In this document: positions 57,201-64,000 of the stretch, in pieces
Layout of the letters: each line of letters opens with the position of its first letter
Numbering within the stretch: the stretch's first letter is position 1
Origin: Ectobius pallidus
Taxonomy: Eukaryota > Arthropoda > Insecta > Blattodea > Ectobiidae
Reading direction: 5' to 3'
Assembly: GCA_964059195.1 (NCBI GenBank)
Contig: CAXKWD010000002.1
Coordinates: 49,316,923 to 49,380,922 of the forward strand
Length of the DNA stretch: 64,000 nt
Notes under the pieces: generated by a model
Told to the model about the DNA's origin: nothing
Seen by the model: the letters and a program-made list of their open reading frames with translations, nothing else
The model's database searches: none
Made by a program: the position numbers and the translations under genes

Positions 57201-58303
57201 AGTTACCCACAATATCGGGTTTTTGTTCTCACACTGCGCTTCCCTTGGGATGTGAGATGAACTACATACCATGAAATTCTATTTCAACCCTTTTCCTATA
57301 GGGCAAATGTCGACTCATCTGAATCCATTCCATTCAGCTTTCAGCTACTAATTTACGTATTTTTGTCAACACAATGTTGCGAATTTATAGTTTAAACAAA
57401 AGTAATTTAGCTGTATCTTTCTTAATAATAATCAACGAATAATCAATTAATATTCAATAAAAGTTTAATAATAGACTCATAAAATTGGAAATTAAAACTA
57501 TGGAGAAAAATTTGCTTGTATTCAAAACATTATTGAGTAGGCCTGTCTCTAAAATTTTTGAAACTAACGATAAAGGCTCAGAAAATGCTAAATTTAAATA
57601 TTTTTCTATTAAAGGAGATCTTGAGTGTTAGAATTTGGGCTTGATCATCAACAGGCTCGCAGACTTAATCACAGGGGTGCAGTTAAGCCTAGTAAAGAAA
57701 ACATGAAGGAGCGACATACAAACCACCAAAATTAATAAACATTATCCTTTTACTTTCTTTTCTTGTCTTTAAGTTAATTTATTTATTTCTATGTTCAATC
57801 ATTTATTTCGTTCTATCTTTCAAAATCTTATGAAAGAGGTAATTAATAGTATGAGCCATGAAACATCTAACACTATAAAAGCAATATCGTCTTTAAGCCT
57901 ACCACATACCATAAAAAAAACAGGTCTACTGAGATGTAACTTACAGTGGATTCCTCCGTGAACAGAACAAGCGTTTTAAGACAGAGGGTGACATCGGAGA
58001 GTTGACGGTTAGATTATGGTAAAGGTAAGTGATTCAGAGAAGTAAATATAGTTCAGGCACATAAAGCATCAGAATATTTTAACAATGCAATATGGTATTG
58101 ACATTCAGTGGTAGGGTAGCAGTATAGCGCGAGTGCGTTTTTCACTCTCTCTTTCCCTGTGGTAGAGGAAGTATTATGTTCGAACCTGAAATTCTGTTTC
58201 GAGCATAACTACACGTTTTGAGGTTCTCTAGAGTATTTAGGTACGTAGACTTCCGTGGGGAATGCACCTGATAGTGCGTTATCATTCTTTAACTGTAGTG
58301 TGG
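54207..58303. other. Long stretch with no recognised gene
   Basis: AT-rich sequence. Frames at 54243-54503 (minus), 54948-55157 and 56366-56821 (plus) look compositional; the last crosses a CT-rich tract (56560-56730). A plus-strand segment 57950-58025 has both an acceptor (aacttacag) and a donor (AAAG/GTAAGT) and could be an isolated exon. A box-B-like gttcgaacc near 58178 hints at a SINE fragment. Confidence 0.35.
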
Positions 58304-58305
58304 TA

Positions 58306-59008
58306 CAGTGTGTCCCACGCAAGAGTTGGCCAATAACGCGGCTTCCTGCGGCGCGGCGGGCACAGCTCCAACTCCCGAGCGATCGGGTGAAATATCTACA
58401 CTAATAATGCCGCGATGAGTGTAACGATTCAGGTTCTCACATTTACAGTTAAAATTACAATGAAAATAAACACATACCTCATCTCAAGAGATGTTGGAAA
58501 TGTTCTCCTCTTGCATTTTAGGAAATTTTTAGGAAATTTTCTTTCACGCGCATAAGTTCAGCTTCCGAGGTAAAGTTAATTTCTCTTGTGATATTGTCTT
58601 TAAGTTCTTCTAATGTATGGGAAATTGACCTATACACTTTATTTTTCAAGTTTCCCCATAAATAATATTCACATACTGTTAGAAGAACTTAAAGAAAATA
58701 TCACGTAGGCCTATCACAAGAGAAATGAACTCTGTCTCGGAAGCTGAACTTATCCGCGTGAAAGAAAATTTGCTAAAAAGGTACCAGTATTGTGTGGATG
58801 CAAGAGAAGAACATTTCCAACATCTCTTGTGTTGAGGTACATGGTTATTTTCATTGTAGTTTCAACTATAAATGTGAGAACTTGAATCGTTTCACCCATC
58901 CCGGCATTATTAGCGTAGATATTTCACCGGATCGCTCGGGAGTTGGAGCTGTGCCCGCCGCGCCGCACGAACCCACGTCATTGGCCAACTCTTGCGTGGG
59001 ACACACTG
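58306..59008. mobile_element. Palindromic Tc1/mariner derivative, sister of 17555-18635
   Basis: The ends CAGTGTGTCCCACGCAAG and its inverse are flanked by TA (58304-58305, 59009-59010). The two halves are inverted for most of their length (about 300 bases each). Each half carries a copy of the transposase 3' coding part, seen on the plus strand near 58725-58845. No HTH region is present, so it is a pure fold-back, non-autonomous copy. Confidence 0.88.
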
Positions 59009-59010
59009 TA

Positions 59011-61495
59011 GAAGATAGTGATATGTCAGGCGGACAAACAATTACACATGCTGGTGCTCAAAGGTGACGAATGTATAAAAAATTGTGAAAGTGTGATTGC
59101 TTTTAATTTTGTGATAAATTGTGCAAGGAGTGCTCGTTAAACGTGACTGTGGAGAGCACTTTTTTATCCGATGAGTGAACTTACTGAGTACTCTTCTTCT
59201 GTTTTCCTGTAATAGTCTGTCTATTTTTCTTCCTCGTACCCGACCTGAAAATATCCAAAACACAAATTTTCTGTTTACCATAAGCTATTTTGTAAGAAAT
59301 ATGGAGGGATATTGCATAGGTATGCTGATACTTCGTTAATTGTTACCTTTAAGGCTACATGCATGCTTGGATAGTAGATTTTGCTTTGGGATAGAGAGAG
59401 TGGAGGTAGTATAACTGTGCAGACTTTAACAGCTTGTTCCTTCGGTAGAAACAAAACATTAAACTTAAAAAGTTGTCCCAAATGAGTTCTTTTCTTAACG
59501 GCAATACCATGAGAGGTGATTTTACCAATAAGTATACGAGCAACACAGTTTAAAGAAAATCATTCCCTGGAATTTTCACTAAGACTATTCACGAATACTA
59601 GGAAATAAATAGGCCAACTTAAACGAGCGCAGGGAATTACTTATGTATTTGCTTACCACGTCCATCATATCTTTGATTCAAATTAACTCGATCGTTTATC
59701 AAACCTAGAACATATATTTTCATGAAATGATACATTCATTTAAACGTATTATTATTAAAGATGTGATTTTTTATTTTGAGTAACGAGTTTAAAAAGATAA
59801 AAATTACAAAATGTAAGAAAGTCTTTTTTTTTTATTATTTTTTAACCAATAAACTCTTTTGACCCAGAAAAGCCCCATGCACCATTTCATAACGTGAAGT
59901 CTTAGTTTCATTTTAAGGTTTTAAGAAACTTATTACCTTTGAATGACGAAAAATAAGTGCTAAAATCAAACAAAAAGAAAAAAGAAAATGTGGGCACATT
60001 TTAAAATATAAAAATTTCAAAATAGTTGTGAACACGTATTTTAACAGTTTCTACCTCTTAAACAAATTTTATAAAGATGCATTTGCAACTTTGGAAAAAA
60101 TAAACTCAGTAGCATATCCTCTAAAAATCAACTATAGTTCTAAGAAATGAAGTGTAAAATGCCGGACAAATGGGTTTACTTTTTCAAGAATGAAACTCCA
60201 GACGAAAAGCTCAACATCCCATCAAATTTCTTAGGTCCTCTAAAAAAGACTACACTTACACTTTCTCTGACATGCCTTCTCAAAGACCCTTGCCGATTTT
60301 TTAAAGGGCTTTAAGACCGGATTGTGAGTGGTTACACAAGCACGCAATCCAGCAAGGAACCTGCAAAAGTGACAGCTTTGCAATAAAAAATTGCAGTAAC
60401 TAAATTCAATTATTTAATTTTTTTATGACTCATAAATATCGTAGGGTTAAGCTAATACATGAAAACACCTCTACATACAAAGCTCTACTTATTCACAGTT
60501 TAGAGCAGTTTACAGTAGGCTTTCAGGTCTATTGTTTACGAGGTCACAGGGTCATTTACGTTCCTAACTGCCGGAGAGAGATGCTTATCTCTAAGAAAGT
60601 TTGTCAGACTTTGTTTTTATTGTTTCGTTACCCGGCAACTAGAATTTGGTATTTAGCCGTGGTACTGTGTGTTCTACTAATAAAGCGAGAATTCGACCTA
60701 GCACGTATAGGTGTTAGTTTCACCTACATTTTATTATTCTTGTCCCTTTGTTTATAAAGGGCATAAGTAAATACTTATTTTGGTAGCAGGTCTACTGAGA
60801 TGTTTTCTTTGTTAACGTTAAATTCGTTTTTATTTTTCTTGTTTATATTACAACAGTGTTTCACAACTTCATCTGAGTGCACTAACGATTATAGCTCCGA
60901 AGTTTCTGTGAAGTTGGTAGACCCGTACATTCTCATCAGATGATTACCCCATGCAGCTTCGCTTACCGCTGTTAAGAGAGTACTACAGTAACATATAAAG
61001 GGAAGGAAATAATATTCTTATTAAATCAGATTCATCCAGATTTATCCATATTAAAGGATGGGTACCGAGTGCTGAGAATGATTTTCTTAACTATTTGTCG
61101 TAGGAACCATTGCACACTTAATTAAAATGTTAACAAAAATTCATATTAAAGATTTCTTTTGAATATCTAAGTTTTTTGGAGATATTAATGAATTAGTTTT
61201 TAAAAAGTCAAAACTGAAATCTGTTTCCTCCAGCAAATATTAAAATATGAAGCTAATTTTTTATGTGAGATTTTATTAATTTTTTTATATTTAGTGATAG
61301 ATTTTTATACCATTTTTACTTTTGTTTAAAGAAAATATTTTGCCAGAAAAATGGCAACTTAAACAAATTTTACCTATGATTATACTATTTTTTAAAATAT
61401 CAAAGGTCTATGCAGAAAATGTGATTAAACATTTTATTTCACAAATTATAAAGTAGGACTATATTATTGAAAACATCTAACAACTGTATCTCTCT
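59011..61495. other. No confident gene; two small plus-strand frames
   Basis: A 55-codon frame at 60147-60314 (starts MKCKMPDKWVYFFKNETPDE) reads protein-like but has no known motif. A 110-codon frame at 60425-60757 is hydrophobic at its end without clear support. The rest is AT-rich. Confidence 0.3.
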
Positions 61496-61695
61496 NNNNN
61501 NNNNNNNNNNNNNNNNNNNNNNNNNNNNNNNNNNNNNNNNNNNNNNNNNNNNNNNNNNNNNNNNNNNNNNNNNNNNNNNNNNNNNNNNNNNNNNNNNNNN
61601 NNNNNNNNNNNNNNNNNNNNNNNNNNNNNNNNNNNNNNNNNNNNNNNNNNNNNNNNNNNNNNNNNNNNNNNNNNNNNNNNNNNNNNNNNNNNNNN
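61496..61695. other. Assembly gap, 200 N
   Basis: Exactly 200 unknown bases, a usual placeholder length. Frames spanning it are meaningless. Confidence 0.99.
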
Positions 61696-62340
61696 AACAT
61701 GGAAATTGAAATGGAGAAAACAGTGATTGAAGTTTGTATGCGCCACTGAGATTAAAAATCGTGTCAGCAGCACCTGTTCAATTCATCCAAACTGCATAAT
61801 ATTTTACAACAGTTAAACTTAGGGTATGCTTAATTTTTTGACACTAAGATTAAAAAACAGAATTTTTTAATCAAAATGGCTAAATAAACACTTCTGCCAT
61901 CCCTTAACAAGAATACTTTGCATCCATGCTTAACGCACATGATTTACTAAGGAAGAACGGGGGGGGGGGGGAATCCATAAGCATTATTCAACGAACCTAT
62001 ACTCAGTGACCGGAGCATTCGACCCTCCAAGGGAGGTTTCATACGAAGAACGGACTTTAGTTACGCGTATTTTTTTTCTGGAGTGCAGAGTGGCTGGTGA
62101 ATTGACAGCCTTTTAGTAGGAAAGTAGTGAATGGGAGTGAATGTCCAGAGGCTTTAATTTCGGCTTGGAGTTCTTACCTATTACTCCGATGACACACATT
62201 TTATATACCCACTACTAGAATACTTTACTGATTTTAAATAATACAACATCTACATGCCAACAAAGAAAGGTGCCTGAAGATGGTGACATTACGCCGAAAG
62301 GTGTAAGCGATAAAATAAAAGTTTAGTTAATATGATTGAC
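61696..62340. other. No gene recognised
   Basis: Contains a G12 run near 61960 and a T-run near 62070. Nothing else recognised. Confidence 0.4.
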
Positions 62341-62343
62341 TTA

Positions 62344-62773
62344 TGCCCGGTTTCTACAAACTAGTGAATTATCTATGGGTAAATTATCCATGGACAAATT
62401 AGTTCCATTTAACCTACAATGATATAATGAGCAAGGCCTTGGAGTTGTACAGTTAATTTAATTCAGAAGGCTTTGATTCTCATTGTTTAAATATTACTAT
62501 TGATCCTATGAAAGGTTAAATTTTATCCAGCCATGCAAGAAAGGATAAATTAACCAGAAGATTTACCCTTGGAAAGATCTAGCCCGAGTTTGTAGGAACA
62601 TTTTTTCTGTCATTTTCATATTTACCTAGAGGACATTTATCTAGAAACTCGCCACAAGTGTATGTGATTGCTATCTTTAAATTATTTGTGTTTGTGTGGT
62701 GTTATTTTTGTGAAAATTCTGTCCATTGGATAATTTACCCATAGGTAATTAGCGAGTTTATAGAAACCGGCCA
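62344..62773. mobile_element. PIF/Harbinger-type MITE
   Basis: The ends TGCCCGGTTTCTAC and GAAACCGGCCA are flanked by a TTA on both sides (62341-62343, 62774-62776). The inner arms continue with ctatgggtaaattatcc and its inverse. Confidence 0.75.
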
Positions 62774-62790
62774 TTAGTTATGAAAAGGAC

Positions 62791-63097
62791 TGCACTACAT
62801 ATTATGTGACTTTGAAGTTCCCACCAAAGTAGGAACGATTCTCTTTTGTTGTCAGCGGTGTTTTGTTTTTATCTTGTTTCTCTCATTTTGTAAATGCGTA
62901 TCGAACTAAACGAATATAGTATTAACCTGTGTTAAAATTATATGATTACAGTTTAATATAGTACTCGTTTTCTTTTATACGAATTTACCATCTCAGCGCC
63001 CACACAAACAATATAGAATTAACAAAACACTGCTGACAACAAAAGAGAATCGTGGCTACTCACGTGGGAACTACAAAGTCATAAAATATGTAGTGTA
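62791..63097. mobile_element. MITE with ~75-bp inverted arms
   Basis: tgcactacatattatgtgac and its near-inverse near 63078-63097 begin arms that continue through agttcccac and gattctcttttgttgtcagc. Flanking duplication is unclear. Confidence 0.7.
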
Positions 63098-63299
63098 GGC
63101 CATTTCCTAATAGGCTTGAAAGGTTTTAGGAAAAGGAACTTAAAGAAATCTAGAAGAGATTTGGATAATGGATTTGCTGAGTTTGAATGATTCTAATAAA
63201 GGGCTAAATATTTTGACTCGGCTTTAAAATTTGTAGGAGAGGAAAGGAAATTAAGGACTTCGAGAGTCCTTATTCTTCCGTGGCTTCGATATTGATAAT

Positions 63300-63941
63300 T
63301 AGAGACCGGATTTTAAAGGGAAAATTTTCACCCAAAAAAGGACGAAAAAAGGGAAAATTATTGCCAAGAAAAAGTGGGGAAAAGGGAAAATTATTGCCAA
63401 AAAAAGGTGGGGGAAAAAGGGATATAAATGTAAGGGAGTGTAAAAATTCAACAGAGAAATACACGTTTGTTTTATGTAAAGCCTTTGCTTGCTCTACAGC
63501 TGCTGATTCTGTATCATCTAATGACTGAAGACATTTTTTGATTTTGTTGAAATTCTCACAGAGGAAAATAGCACACGAAATCCATGTTCCCCACCTTGTT
63601 ATAATGGGAAACTTAGGCAATGGCAAGCCTGTGATTTCCCTGTAACGCTCTATTCTGCTGGGAGGAATTATTTTTCAATGGTGAATCAGTGAAAACAATT
63701 TTTAATGTTTTCATATTGCCAAATACTGGGTAATTTACGAATTTTTCAAAATAAATGAGCAAAAAAGGTATTGGAAAGGGAAAGTCCCTAAAAAAAGGGA
63801 AATGGGCCTAAAAAAGGGAAAAAAGGGACGTTAAAACCAGGTCATTTGCAGTTGAAACTTACTCAGTAATGTCCTGTTCAATTTTATCACGTTTTGTGAT
63901 TAAATATAAAAAAAGGAATTCCCTTTAAAATCCGGTCTCTA
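63300..63941 (-). mobile_element. hAT element with internal transposase fragment
   Basis: The ends TAGAGACCGGATTTTAAAGGG and its inverse are flanked by a perfect 8-bp duplication TTGATAAT (63292-63299, 63942-63949). Subterminal aaaaagggaaa words recur at both sides. Confidence 0.9.
63460..63650 (-). pseudogene. hAT transposase internal fragment
   Basis: The minus strand reads ERYREITGLPLPKFPIITRW followed by GTWISCAIFLCENFNKIKKC and an LDD..SAAVEQAKAL stretch. P(V/I)TRWGTW...YY/F.EN is a known segment of a group of insect hAT transposases, upstream of the catalytic end. The remainder is deleted and the frame runs on into subterminal repeats. Confidence 0.7.
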
Positions 63942-64000
63942 TTGATAATGTTCATAGCCCACCAACATACAACGTTCATTTGTTTCGTAGTATGGAGCAA

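Noticed and set aside
60425..60757. 110-codon plus frame with hydrophobic end
   Set aside because: No recognisable family, signals or repeat-coded protein; treated as chance.
61464..61773. Frames of 78-98 codons over the gap
   Set aside because: They consist mainly of unknown bases.

Overview
This is eukaryotic, insect-type DNA: AT-rich, intron-dominated and packed with transposons. The best host gene is a CCHamide-1-type neuropeptide precursor on the minus strand, which places the source in the arthropods. The crowding of hAT, Tc1/mariner, BEL/Pao, LINE and SINE sequence and the very long introns suggest a large, repeat-rich insect genome, perhaps cockroach/termite-like; that last step is inference.

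Host gene (minus strand, read right to left). A 36-nt microexon (43675-43710) encodes SCLSYGHSCWG. After a 20.5-kb intron, exon 22931-23198 supplies AH-G-KR, completing a CCHamide-1 peptide with its amidation glycine and dibasic cleavage site, followed by an acidic spacer. After a 7.9-kb intron, exon 14847-15015 continues the precursor in matching phase. A possible last exon lies at 12786-12815. The signal-peptide exon was not found between 43711 and 64000. A possible small plus-strand 3' exon (about 30032-30190) sits inside the large intron.

Large intron (23199-43674). It holds a complete BEL/Pao LTR retrotransposon (31805-41248) in the same orientation as the gene. Its 1.63-kb LTRs look almost identical, it has a 5-bp target duplication, and it carries separate gag-protease and pol frames. 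It inserted into an older element of a tandem-repeat family (called T150 here), which a hAT MITE had also interrupted. A LINE 3' end, a hAT element carrying a GC-rich island, a hairpin MITE and a hAT copy with a transposase tail lie in the same intron.

Left part (1-12785): tRNA-like SINEs, two hAT elements (4312-4984; 5117-6011 with transposase remains), a mariner-type MITE, a TIR element with a 129-bp internal duplication, and small tandem repeats. Middle (13095-22400): three more hAT copies, one with its target duplication inside the CCHamide splice donor, a palindromic Tc1/mariner derivative, and SINE-like repeats. Right part (43711-64000): a T150 array inside a possible hAT element, a LINE 3' end, an 8 x 40-bp tandem array, several MITEs, a second palindromic Tc1/mariner copy, a 200-bp assembly gap (61496-61695) and a hAT element with a transposase fragment.

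Apart from the CCHamide exons and the retrotransposon gag and pol, almost every long open frame looks like chance or repeat sequence. Element ends, target duplications and splice phases were worked out by eye; family names rest on recognised motifs, not on database searches.
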